Of a stretch of DNA of 64,000 bases, positions 1-10,730 are shown piece after piece; position 1 is the first letter of the stretch; each line of letters begins with the position of its first letter. A model generated the notes under the pieces. That model ran no database searches. It worked only from the letters and a program-made list of their open reading frames with translations, and was not told the DNA's origin. A program made the translations under genes and the position numbers. Location: contig NC_087067.1 in assembly GCF_963678635.1 (NCBI RefSeq), positions 3,295,072-3,359,071 on the forward strand, written 5' to 3'. The stretch is from Symsagittifera roscoffensis. Taxonomy: Eukaryota; Xenacoelomorpha; Acoela; Convolutidae.

Positions 1-45
1 TTTCTTTTCAATCAAATCCTTACTAATAAATTATATGTGGCGTAA

Positions 46-1907
46 CAATGGCTGAATGGCTAAATGATTTGCTGGATGGATTGGCGAGTGGAATTTTAAG
101 TGTCTGAATGGATAGATAGCTTGGTGGACGTTGACGAGAAAGTGACTGATGGCTGGACGACGTCTGGTTGGATAGCTAGACCGATCAATTTTTGGTGAAC
201 GGATATCAGGGAAAAACAGGTTAGATGAATGGATGGCTGATTGCATATGGATGGATGGATGATTAGACGAAAACTTTTTAGTTGAATGAATAGATGGGTG
301 GCTGACTGGTTATTCAGATGGATGGAAAGATTATTTCCACTATGATGAATGACTGATTGGATAGATAGCTTTGTGGATGAATGGATGATAATATGTTCGG
401 GTGGATAAAAGGATGGACGATGAGTTTATTTTGCTGCTGTGTGGTTGCTTGGATGGATCAGTGGATGAATAAGGTCTCATTGGATGCATCTTGGACGGAT
501 GACTGATTGGATGGATATCTTTGTGGATGAATGGATGCGAAGATGTTTGGATGGCTGAAATGATGAACGATGAGTACATTGATTGCTGATGTATGAAAGG
601 TTGGATGGATCAATGGATTAAAAAAAATTCGCCGGATGACTCGATGGTTAGTTGACTGGCTGCATAGTTTCTGGATGGATAGATGACTGGTTGAACGGTT
701 GCTTCAAAGGTCAAAGAGATCGACGTTTTTACTAATGGCGAATGGCTTGATAGACTTAATGATAGGTGGCCAGATATCTGGATCTAGGACTGGACGTATA
801 ACCTTTGTACTACACTGCTCTATGCTGCCCTGTTCTCTTGAGTGATCACTGTATACGATATAGCTTAACATGCAAACATATCCTGAGGTTATTTTTACTT
901 TAAAAAGGATAACAAATATAAGTCACAGGCGTTTAAATGAAGCAACAAAAACACTCGTTATCTAACAAGCAAAAAACTATTAGCCCATAAGATTTCCAAA
1001 CACTTGTCATAGATTAGGTGATGATTATAAAAAAAACTGACGGAACTTTGTTTGAAATTAGTTGTTCAGCTTTTTGTCAATAGATACTTGGTAGCATGTG
1101 TTGTTGTAGTCTCAAAATTCAATCTCAAAATTTGGAAAATTTGGAAAGTGATTTTAGTTTAAGAATCAAACTTTTATTTCAAAGTTAAATTATATAGTTC
1201 ACCATTATTATATCAAATGGGTCTTCGAAGTCTGAAAATTTAATGATTGGGCTTTAAATATTTATTGGTTTCAACTAAAACTCAATAGTTTGACATTGGA
1301 GAGGCAATGAAGAGCAATAACAAGGTTATTAGGGGTAAAAGTATTGATAATTTGTTTCGTAAAAGTTGAGCCTTGTTATCTTATGCAATTAGGACGCTCA
1401 TGAGTTTTTAGATATAGGACAAAAAATTGCATCAAAATCTTGGATATTTTTTGTTTTATCAATTTTGTTTTTGCTGAAAACAAAGAAAACTTACTCGTTT
1501 TAGTGTCAATTGAACAATTTAAAACAAGCATAATCAATTCCTAACTTCAACAACGTACGAACTGGTTGATTTCTGTTTGAAGCAAGATCAACTATTTCAT
1601 AATAGCGTTTTTAGTTCAAGTATTTCGCAATTCTTGTTGTATTAGTTTCGAACGAACTTAAAAATTACGTGAATCAAGGCAAGATTTCGAATCTTTTTGT
1701 GATCAAGCAATAAGGATTGATTAAAATTGTTTCCAAAGTGAAATGAATCTAGAACCTTAAGACGTCTTTGTTTTGGGCAAAAAATTTGAATGAAGAATGA
1801 AATTGCTGAAAATTATCTGAAGCAACTGTTGTAATTATGCTTTGCTTTGTTTTTTGTGTTATCTGGCGTTAAGCTACTGGTAGGTTGCTCTAAGATATAT
1901 GAGTGAA
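46..1907. repeat. Left arm of a long inverted repeat (foldback-like)
   Basis: Read on the minus strand, this segment matches 3885-5835 on the plus strand through most of its length. Examples are the GTGATCACTGTATACGATA stretch near 842, mirrored near 5020-5035, and the minus-strand segment near 1800-1900, mirrored near 3885-4020. The outer 700 bases are degenerate GGAT/TGGA tetranucleotide repeats; the inner 1.2 kb is ordinary AT-rich sequence. Long inverted arms with simple repeats in their outer part are typical of foldback transposons, but no transposase is seen. Open frames rich in His-Pro-Ser in the outer part only reflect the ATCC repeat. Bases 1-45 hold nothing recognisable. Confidence 0.8.
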
Positions 1908-2190
1908 CAAACTCAATTTTTACCTAAAAATAACTGAATTTTTTTTTCGGCTAATGTGTGTATCTTGGCCATAGTAGAAAGATTTGAGTGTTTTGGTGAG
2001 CAGACTTCTAAAAAATTGGACTTCAGTAAATGTCAAGTTTCGTAATGAAAATACCTTTATAGCTACGCTCCTCGAGAACTCCTCCCGGTAGTGAAGTCGG
2101 TTTGGCTCAACTTTCACTTCCGGAAGCGTGATAATTATCAAATGTGTAGTCCTAGAACTGCTATTGTGTGTTAATGCGCTATCCTTTTTT
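1908..2190. other. Unique spacer between the foldback arms
   Basis: This short stretch has no inverted partner in the right arm. The minus strand has one 73-codon open frame (1920-2141) that resembles nothing I know and has no copy elsewhere in the window. I treat it as non-coding. The central region effectively continues to about 2494, but that part is duplicated with the tandem repeat that follows. Confidence 0.5.
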
Positions 2191-3576
2191 GCCGAAGAAT
2201 TTCATATAAAGTCTCCCGAAACACAGAGGCATGGTTGTTTGCTTTAGCGTGCAATAGCTATTCCGGCGTTGCTCGTCGCTAAGCTCATCGGTAAGCCTCC
2301 CACTTCTATAGTAAGTTTACTTCTGCTTACACCTCAACCAAGCCTGATTCCTGTTCAGGTAGGGTAATACCGAAGCAGAGAAACAAAAACCCAAGCAATG
2401 GTTTTTTATTTTGATGGTTAATTTTAATTAGTGATAACATGCCTTCCATGAAACCAAACGAATCCTCCTTTTCTTATCTTCAAGCGTTTTTGCGCATTTG
2501 TTCACTCATTTATCTTAGAGCAAGCTACCAAAAGTTTGACGCCAGATAACACAATAAACAAAGCAAAGCATAACTACACCAATTGTTTCAGAAATTTTGC
2601 TGCAATTTCTTTCTTCAGTCAAGGTTGTTGCCCAAAACAAAGACGTCTTAAGGTTTTCGATCCATTTTACAATTTGAAAAAGTTTTCATCAATCCTCTTG
2701 CTCGATTACAAAAAGATTAGAAATGGTGCCTTGAGTCACGTAATTTTTAAGTTCGTTCGAAACTAATACACCTAGAATTTCAAAACACTTGATCTAAAAA
2801 CGCTATTATCAAACGGTTGACCTTGCTTCAAACAGAAATCAATCAGTTCATAATAGTACGTTGTTGAAGTTACGAATTGATTATGCTTGTTTTAAATTGT
2901 TCAATTGACACTAAAACGAGTAAGTTTTCTTTGTTTTCAGCAAAAAAATGGATAAAACAAAAAATATCCAAGATTTTGATGCAATTTTTGGTCCTATATC
3001 TAAAAACTCATGAGCGTCCTAATTGCATAAGATAACAAGGCTCAACTTTTACGAAACAAATTATCAATACTTTTACCCCTAATAACCTTGTTATTGCTCT
3101 TCATTGCCTCTCCAATGTCAAATTATTGAGTTTGAGTTGCAACCAATAATTATTTAAAGCCCAATCATTAAATTTTCAGACTTCGAAGACCCATCTGATA
3201 TAACAATGGTAAACTATATAGTTTATCTTTAAAATAAAAGGTTGATTCTTAAAAATAAACTCACAGACTTTTTTTTCCAAATTTTGAGTTTGAAGTTTAT
3301 AAATTTTGTCTGATTATTTAACTTAATGCATATGATAATGTTACCATTACTACAACACATGCTACCAAGTACACATGCTACCAAGTATCTTTTGACAAAA
3401 AGCTGAAAAACTAACTTCAATCAGAATTTCGTCAGTTTTTGAAAACTTTTAAAAGTTTTTTTTATAATCGTCATCTAATGTATGACAAGTGTTTGAAGTC
3501 TCATGGGCTAATTGTTTTTTTGCTTGCTAGATAACGGGTGTTTTTGTTGCTTCTTTTATTTGCCTGTGTCTTTTAT
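2191..3576. repeat. Tandem duplication, copy 1 (1386 bp)
   Basis: The sequence starting GCCGAAGAATTTCATATAAA at 2191 starts again at 3577, and the two copies can be aligned almost base for base. By eye I see only a handful of substitutions and a one-base length change in an A run. Positions 2495-3576 are also an inverted copy of the inner left arm, so the duplication took in the inner right arm plus about 300 bases of spacer. A 76-codon plus-strand frame and a 63-codon minus-strand frame occur in both copies; neither resembles a known protein. Confidence 0.95.
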
Positions 3577-4963
3577 GCCGAAGAATTTCATATAAAGTCT
3601 CCCGAAACACAGAGGCATGGTTGTTTGCTTTAGCGTGCAATAGCTATTCCGGCGTTGCTCGTCGCTACGCTCATCGGTAAGCCTCCCACTTCTATAGTAA
3701 GTTTACTTCTGCTTACACCTCAACCAAGCCTGATTCCTGTTCAGGTAGGGTAATACCGAAGCAGAGAAACAAAAACCCAAGCAATGGTTTTTTATTTTGA
3801 TGGTTAATTTTAATTAGTGATAACATGCCTTCCATGAAACCAAACGAATCCTCCTTTTCTTATCTTCAAGCGTTTTTGCGCATTTGTTCACTCATTTATC
3901 TTAGAGCAAGCTACCAAAAGGTTGACGCCAGATAACACAATAAACAAAGCAAAGCATAACTACACCAATTGTTTCAGAAATTTTGCTGCAATTTCTTTCT
4001 TCAGTCAAGGTTGTTGCCCAAAACAAAGACGTCTTAAGGTTCTCGATCCATTTTACAATTTGAAAAAGTTTTCATCAATCCTCTTGCTCGATTACAAAAA
4101 GATTAGAAATGGTGCCTTGAGTCACGTAATTTTTAAGTTCGTTCGAAACTAATACACCTAGAATTTCAAAACACTTGATCTAAAAACGCTATTATCAAAC
4201 GGTTGACCTTGCTTCAAACAGAAATCAATCAGTTCATAATAGTACGTTGTTGAAGTTACGAATTGATTATGCTTGTTTTAAATTGTTCAATTGACACTAA
4301 AACGAGTAAGTTTTCTTTGTTTTCAGCAAAAAAAATGGATAAAACAAAAAATATCCAAGATTTTGATGCAATTTTTGGTCCTATATCTAAAAACTCATGA
4401 GCGTCCTAATTGCATAAGATAACAAGGCTCAACTTTTACGAAACAAATTATCAATACTTTTACCCCTAATAACCTTGTTATTGCTCTTCATTGCCTCTCC
4501 AATGTCAAATTATTGAGTTTGAGTTGCAACCAATAATTATTTAAAGCCCAATCATTAAATTTTCAGACTTCGAAGACCCATCTGATATAACAATGGTAAA
4601 CTATATAGTTTATCTTTAAAATAAAAGGTTGATTCTTAAAAATAAACTCACAGACTTTTTTTTCCAAATTTTGAGTTTGAAGTTTATAAATTTTGTCTGA
4701 TTATTTAACTTAATGCATATGATAATGTTACCATTACTACAACACATGCTACCAAGTACACATGCTACCAAGTATCTTTTGACAAAAAGCTGAAAAACTA
4801 ACTTCAATCAGAATTTCGTCAGTTTTTGAAAACTTTTAAAAGTTTTTTTTATAATCGTCATCTAATGTATGACAAGTGTTTGGAAGTCTCATGGGCTAAT
4901 TGTTTTTTTGCTTGCTAGATAACGGGTGTTTTTGTTGCTTCTTTTATTTGCCTGTGTCTTTTA
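3577..4963. repeat. Tandem duplication, copy 2 (1387 bp)
   Basis: Second copy of the unit at 2191-3576. It ends at the shared GCCTGTGTCTTTTAT sequence, after which the right foldback arm continues as single-copy sequence into the ATCC-rich tract. Near identity to copy 1 shows that this duplication is far younger than the divergence of the two foldback arms. Confidence 0.95.
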
Positions 4964-5835
4964 TTTGTCATCTTTTTAAAGTAAAATTGTCCTCAGGATA
5001 TGTGTGCGTGTTAAGCTATATCGTATACAGTGATCACTATAGAGAACAGGACAGCATAGAATAGTGTAGTTTATAGGTTATACGTCCAGCCCTAGATCCA
5101 GATATCTGGCCACCTATCATTAAGTCTATCAAGCCATTCGCCATTAGTAAAAACGTCCATCTCTTTGATCTTTCAAGCAACCATTCAACCAGTCATCTAT
5201 CCATCCAGCAACTATGCAGCCAGTCAACCAACCATCGAATCATCCGGCGAGTCACTTTTTTATCCATTGATCCGTCCAACCATTTACTCATCAGCAATCT
5301 ATTTACTCATCGTTCATCCTTTCAGCCATCCAAACATCTTCGCATCCTTTCATCCACAAAGATATCCATCCAATCAGTCATCCGTCCAAGCTGCATCCAA
5401 TGAGACCTTATTCATCCACTGATCCATCCAAGCAACCACACAGCAGCAATCTATAAACTCATCGTCCATCCTTTTATCCATCCGAACATATTATCATCCA
5501 TTCATCCACAAAGCTATCTATCTAATCAGTCATTTATCCTAGTGGAATTAATCTTTCCACCCATCTGAACAACCAGCCAGCCACCCATCTATTCATTCAA
5601 CTAAAACGTTTTCGTCTAATCATCCATCCATCCATGCAATCAGCCATCCATTCATCTAACCTGTTACTCCCGGATATCCGTTCACCAAAAATTGATCGGT
5701 CTAGCTATCCAACCAGACGTCTCCCAGCCATCAGTAACTTTCTCGTCAACGTCCACTACGCTATCCATCCATTCAGACACTTAAAATTCCACTCGCCAAT
5801 CCATCCAGCTAACTATTTAGCCATTCAGCCACGCA
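3885..5835. repeat. Right arm of the long inverted repeat
   Basis: Inverted partner of 46-1907. It runs from a TGTTCACTCATTTATCTT sequence at the inner edge to TTTAGCCATTCAGCCAC at the outer edge, where similarity to the left arm fades. From about 5160 outward it is degenerate ATCC repeat, the complement of the GGAT repeats in the left arm. Many indels separate the arms, so the foldback itself is old. Long ORF-like stretches here (Ser/His/Pro/Ile-rich) are a by-product of the tetranucleotide repeat, not genes. Confidence 0.8.
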
Positions 5836-6480
5836 TGGTTCAACCCTGCCAACCATCTATCCTACAAGCCAATTATCCATTCAATCATTTATCAAGCTGA
5901 TGAACCAAGCATTAATCCATCCTGCAATCCATCCATCTAGCTGTGCATCATCTAGACGACCACTGTCTATCCAGCAAGTTATCAGTCCAAACATACTTTC
6001 AATCATTTTTCTATCAGTCTTCAATCAACCCAGAAATTCAGCCATCCATTCAAGCATCTTCTCATTCATTGATTTAGCCAACCCTTCCTGCATCAAACAA
6101 TCCATGCATCAAGCCATCCATTCATTAAGCCATACATCCATCCATCATAAGACCATCCATCCATCATAAAACAATACATCCATCAAGTCATATTTCAATC
6201 ATCAGTTTTCCATGCGTATTTGAAGCCATTATCCGTCTAACCAACCAGTTATCCATCAATCTGATCGACCCTGCCATCCGGCTATCTAGCCATCTATTCG
6301 TCTAACAGTCTATTCAAGTTTAACCTTTTCAGCCATCCATTCACCCGATCAGGTTTTGTTCCAACCAGCCAATCATCAAACCGTCCTTTCATACAGGCTT
6401 CTATCCTTTGGTAGATCTAGCTATCCCTCTGTACATCTTTCCAACCAACCCGCCATTCAAAATTACAATTTTTATTCATG
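5836..6480. repeat. Degenerate ATCC tetranucleotide tract
   Basis: Continuation of the CCATCC/ATTCATCC low-complexity DNA beyond the foldback arm. The part from 5985 is present again at 16914-17400 at the start of unit B, so the segmental duplication begins inside this tract. No gene is visible; open frames of about 90 codons are repeat-driven. Confidence 0.75.
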
Positions 6481-7169
6481 ATAAATAAAGGGTCACTACA
6501 CATAGATATGGCTTTTTATAAACAAAATCGGCTTAATCTCTGAGTTTTCAAAGTACCTGTCCTTACTACCGTACTTCAGATTCAGGTAATTTACAGGAAT
6601 TGAATTATCTTTTTGTTATAATGAACGATAAAATTTTCACCAGCTAATCGATCAATGGGATCGTGTATTTAGAAATTTGGAAAAATATGTGTGTAGATTT
6701 TTATATAGGTATGTCAGAAAGTATTTAAGAAAGTATCTATATGATTATCTAGGTAAGGCAATAAATGACTTAGCAGTTAACTAAGTAGGTATAGATATAT
6801 AGAATTTAAAGAAGTTAAGTTAAATTAGGTAGAAAAAAGAAACAGAAGTAGTTTAAAGTAAAATTAGGTAGAAAAATAGGAGCATGTAAATGTGAAAAGG
6901 TAAAGAAACAAAACCTAAATACATCCAGTCTAGTACAGACGTTAAGAAACAAAAAATAACTAAGAATTAACTGAAAAGAAATTAAAGAAGTGTGTAAGGT
7001 TAAATCAGTTAGGCAAACTAAAGTAAAACAAATTAAAACAATGTGAAGCAAGGTAAAGTGAAGATAAAGTAAAAAAAAAGTAAGGTAAAGTGAAGTGAGT
7101 AAGTTTATTGTGAGTTTAGCTGAATACAGTGAATTACAATTAGTCAAACTAAGCAAAGACTACGTAAAG

Positions 7170-8063
7170 TAAAGCAAGGCAAAGTAACGTAAAGAAAGAA
7201 ATAAAAGTACAGTGAAGTAAGTATAAAACTAACACTAAAGTAGAGGAAGTAAGCTGAAGTGAAGTAAAGTAAAGAATCTCAGTAAACTAGCCATAATTTA
7301 ATTCTGTTTACGTAGAGTGAAGTAAAACTGAAAAAAAGTAAGTAGCTAGGCAGAAAGTAAATGAATAGGTAAGTTTGTAAAAAGAAAGTAGGTAATTAAG
7401 TAAGAAAGTAAGTAAATAAGTAAGCAAGCAAGTAAGTAAATGAATAAGTAAAAAAGTAATAATCAAGTAAGTCAGTAGTATGTAAATATAGTATGTAAGT
7501 AAAATTTAAGAAAATAAGTAAGTACGAAAAAAAGTAAGTTAGTAGGTAAATAAGTAAAAAAGTAAGAAAGTGACTAAACGAAAATAAAGGAAAGTAAGGT
7601 AAATTTAAGTAAAATGAGATTAAGTGTTGATAAAATAAAGAAAAGAAAAAGTAAGATGAAATGAAATAAAGAAAAATAAATTAAAAAAGAAGTTAACTAA
7701 CATGAAGCAATAAAATGGACATAATTGTATGATTGTATGTAAGAAAAGGGTGAGTAACTATGGGAGTAAGTGAGAAAGTCATTAAACAAGCAAGTGAGTA
7801 AGTCAGTAAAAAGTAAGATGGCTAGCACAAAGTAATTAGGTAAATAAAAAGAAGGTGGGTAAGTAGATTTGTAAGTAAGTAGGCTAGTAAAACTTAAGTT
7901 AGGAAGCAAGTAAAAAAGTAAGATAGTGATAAGGTAAGTAAAAAATAATTCAGTAAGTAAGTATTTTAGTAAGTGAAAATGAGGTAAATAAGTAAGTAAG
8001 TAAAAAAGTGAGGGAGTAAATCAGTAAGTAAGTAAATGAGTAAGTGAAAAAGAGGTAAGTAAT

Positions 8064-8161
<98 letters not shown>

Positions 8162-8270
8162 GATAAGTAAGAAAGTAAGCGAGTAAGTGAGTTGGTAAAT
8201 TAAAAGAAAGTAAGATGAAGTAACGCAAAGTAAAGTAAAGTAAAGTAAAGTAAAGAGAGAACGCAAAATG
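7170..8270. repeat. Degenerate AAGT/GTAA tetranucleotide tract with a pure microsatellite core
   Basis: More than 1 kb of AAGT-like repeats in varying states of decay. The core at about 8064-8161 is a perfect run of roughly 24 AAGT units. The paralogous tract in unit B has only about seven perfect units (19139-19166), so the core has expanded or contracted since the duplication. Minus-strand translation gives long Leu-Leu-Thr-Tyr frames, which are an artefact of the repeat. Confidence 0.9.
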
Positions 8271-8981
8271 CAGTGAAAACATCGAAGTAAAGTTAATTAG
8301 GTGTTATTGAGTACAGTTGAATCATGTAAAAAGAAACAAGTGAATTAAGTATAAGAAGTAAAGTTAGGCACAAGAAAATGATGTATGCTTGTTGTTTTGT
8401 CTGTTCGTGTTTATCCAAGTATGTGGTTATAATTGTATGCAATTTATCAAAATGTGTGTATGTTAGTAGGAAGGTAAAAAGTGTGTTGGTATTTAGTTTT
8501 TAAGTTTTAAGTAAGTATGAAATTAGGTATATTTAAGTTAAGTAATTTAAGGTAAAGGATAAGTAAGCCAGAAAAGAAGTAAGTAATTAAATCATTTGTT
8601 AAAACGATAAATAGGCAAACCAGAAAGTCAGCAAATTTTACTCGAATTACTGAACGGCTCAATTGAACGCTATCCAAATCGTGAAACCGTTCTCAAGACT
8701 ATTAACTTAAAAGAGACTGCTGAAAATGTTTCAAAATTCCAGTTATTTAGGTCTCAAAATTCAAATAATTATCATCTGGCAGAAGAAAAAAACAAGTTTA
8801 TTCGAGATCGATGGTTTGTAGACATACGGTGGTGTGCACATGACATAGCTAAAGACTTCCAGTGCTCAAAAGTTTTCTGCATAACATTGTTCAGATGAAA
8901 TAATCAACGATAGACTTTTGGTTTTTCAAGTTATTGAAAAGTCAAAAAACTATTCCCTTCGAATGGCCTATAAAACTGTGG

Positions 8982-9520
8982 TTATAATTGCCGGGCAACA
9001 TATAACAGTACTTTGATTATCCTGATAAGTTCATGTTTAAATGCGGCTGCATCCTGCAAAAAAGCGTGCAAGCATAAAAACTTGTAGTCGTTCAAGTACT
9101 TTTCCCAGGAACATTTTTTCATACCAATTAAGCCGCCATAAGGTCTCAACTTAAATAAAACTTCGCAAATAAGGTTTTTAGAACCAACAAAGAATGAAAA
9201 AAAGCTAGTAAAAGTTTCTTTGGTTAGCACAGTCATCGTAAGTTTGTTATAAGAGCGTATACACTTCTTGAATTATTTCTAAATCAATTGGAGTAACTCG
9301 GTTTTTCCCAAATTCAAGGTTTTTTTTCCCCAACGCCTCTCCAAGCTGCTAAACGTCAGCCAGTGGAGATAAAAGATACCTAGCAGATATTTTCTGACTT
9401 GTCTAGTTTTTGGCGGTAAATAACCAAATGAAATACTGGAATCACTTTTGTTTTGTAGAAAAGCATCAAGTTTTTTGCAAAAAGCTCGGTGCATTTTTTC
9501 ATATTCAGTTAAGCTACGCT
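8982..9520 (-). pseudogene. Relic of a small conserved protein also present in the Polinton block
   Basis: Two adjacent minus-strand open segments (9494-9279 and 9236-8982) lie in different frames with stops between them. The downstream segment contains a PYGGLI motif followed, after a gap, by KFLCLHAFLQDAA. The minus-strand ORF at 58254-58027, next to a Polinton ATPase, has the same arrangement (PNGGLI, then KFYRLQAILHDAA), so the two are probably homologous. The upstream segment is basic and Ser-rich and is not recognised. The same relic occurs in unit B at 19978-20568. This suggests that the 8-kb unit itself contains very old Polinton-derived sequence. Function is unknown; frameshifts make it a pseudogene. 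Confidence 0.5.
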
Positions 9521-9765
9521 GCCAAAGTCGCCGGCGAGTTTTTACTATATACCGTAAAAGTCATTTCCACATTCAATAACTATTTTCAACAAGGTCGAAA
9601 ATTCATTTGGCCGAAACAAATATTACAATTAAAACGATTCATATAGTTAAACAGGACCAATAATTGGGACTCCAAAGTTTGGAATTAGAAAGAAATTTCT
9701 ATCGTGTCCCTTGTTGTTAAGCTAAACTTGGCAAGATCCTAAGTAGGTGGTCTTCTGCTTTTTGG

Positions 9766-10018
9766 GTGGAAAATCTCTTTCGTTCACAAAATCCTAGGAT
9801 GAGGGTCCTCCAAAAACTTAAGGACCCCTTTCCTAGGATTTTGTTTTACGTGACGACCCCCTTAGGAAGGTTCCCCTCATGGGATCCCGGAAACGATACA
9901 AAACTACTGTCTGGTGATGAAAAAAACTATGTTCATTTTTGGAAAAAAAGCTTTTGATACAAAATCCATATAAGAAAATTGTAAGATAAACACTTTTTTT
10001 GATAAATTCAGCAATAAA
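9766..10018. other. AT-rich interval with a short CCTAGGAT inverted motif
   Basis: Downstream of the uninterrupted retroelement target site (near 9651). It holds the inverted pair AAAATCCTAGGAT at about 9788 and ATCCTAGGA... mirrored as CCTAGGATTTTG at about 9832, a stem of roughly 13 bases around CCTC/GGACC-rich sequence. The paralogous copy is at about 47895-47953. No gene is supported. Confidence 0.4.
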
Positions 10019-10730
10019 TTCAGAAACCTGTAAAAACTTGTTCATAATCAATTTTTAATTAAGAGCTTTTTTGCTGAATTTAGAGCACCTTGCCCATCAA
10101 AAACAAGATTTTTTTTTGAAGCTTAAAAAAATTTTATCATACAATTTTCATATATGAAGATTGTATGATAAACAATTATTTAGCTTCAAAGTAAATTTTG
10201 GTTTTTGATGAGCAAGGTGCTTCAGACGAGCAAAAATGCTCTGAATTAATTTAAGCTTGATTATAAACAAGTTTTTACAGGTGTCTGAAAATTTTGCTTT
10301 TTATGAAAAATTGCTTATCATACACTTTTCATAAGAGAAAATTGTATGATAAGCATTTTTTTAGCCACAAAAAATTTTAGTTTTTGATGGGCAAGGTGCT
10401 CTAAATTGAGCAAACGCGCTCTGAATTATTTTAAGTTTGATTAGAAACAGATTTTTACAGGCTTCTGAAAATTTAGCCTTTTATGAAAAAATGTTTATCC
10501 TACAATTTTCTCTTATAATTCTCTCATAAAAAGCAAAATTTTCAGACACCTGTAAAAACCGGTTCATAATCAAACTTAAATTAATTCAGAGCAATTTTGC
10601 TCAACTTAGAGCACCTTGCCATCAAAAACCCAAATTTAGTTTGAAGCACAAAATATGAAAATTGTATATAAGCATTTTTTCTTAAAAGGCAAAATTTTCA
10701 GAAACATGTAAAAACATGTTTATACACCAT
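10019..10730. repeat. Array of alternating inverted repeats
   Basis: A module of about 90 bases, recognised by GAGCACCTTGCCCATCAAAA on one side and a TGTAAAAAC...AATCAA end on the other, occurs four times. The copies lie at about 10019-10110 (plus), 10200-10284 (minus), 10380-10465 (minus) and 10545-10635 (plus). Facing pairs are separated by about 90-100 bases containing ATTGTATGATAA-type sequence, so each facing pair could form a large hairpin. No ORF spans it. It looks like decayed miniature foldback elements. The same array occurs at 48120-48835, and its second half at 13053-13450. Confidence 0.75.

Noticed and set aside
46-5835. Telomere or subtelomere based on the GGAT/ATCC repeats
   Set aside because: The repeats are degenerate, run in opposite orientations in the two arms and do not match known telomere units.
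5165-6169. Plus-strand frames rich in His-Pro-Ser-Ile (also 31-579 minus and 16891-17103 plus)
   Set aside because: They are the translation of degenerate ATCC repeats; there is no conserved domain and no codon bias.
7950-8282. Long minus-strand frames of Leu-Leu-Thr-Tyr repeats that look like a membrane protein
   Set aside because: They are the translation of an AAGT tetranucleotide repeat and occur in several frames at once.
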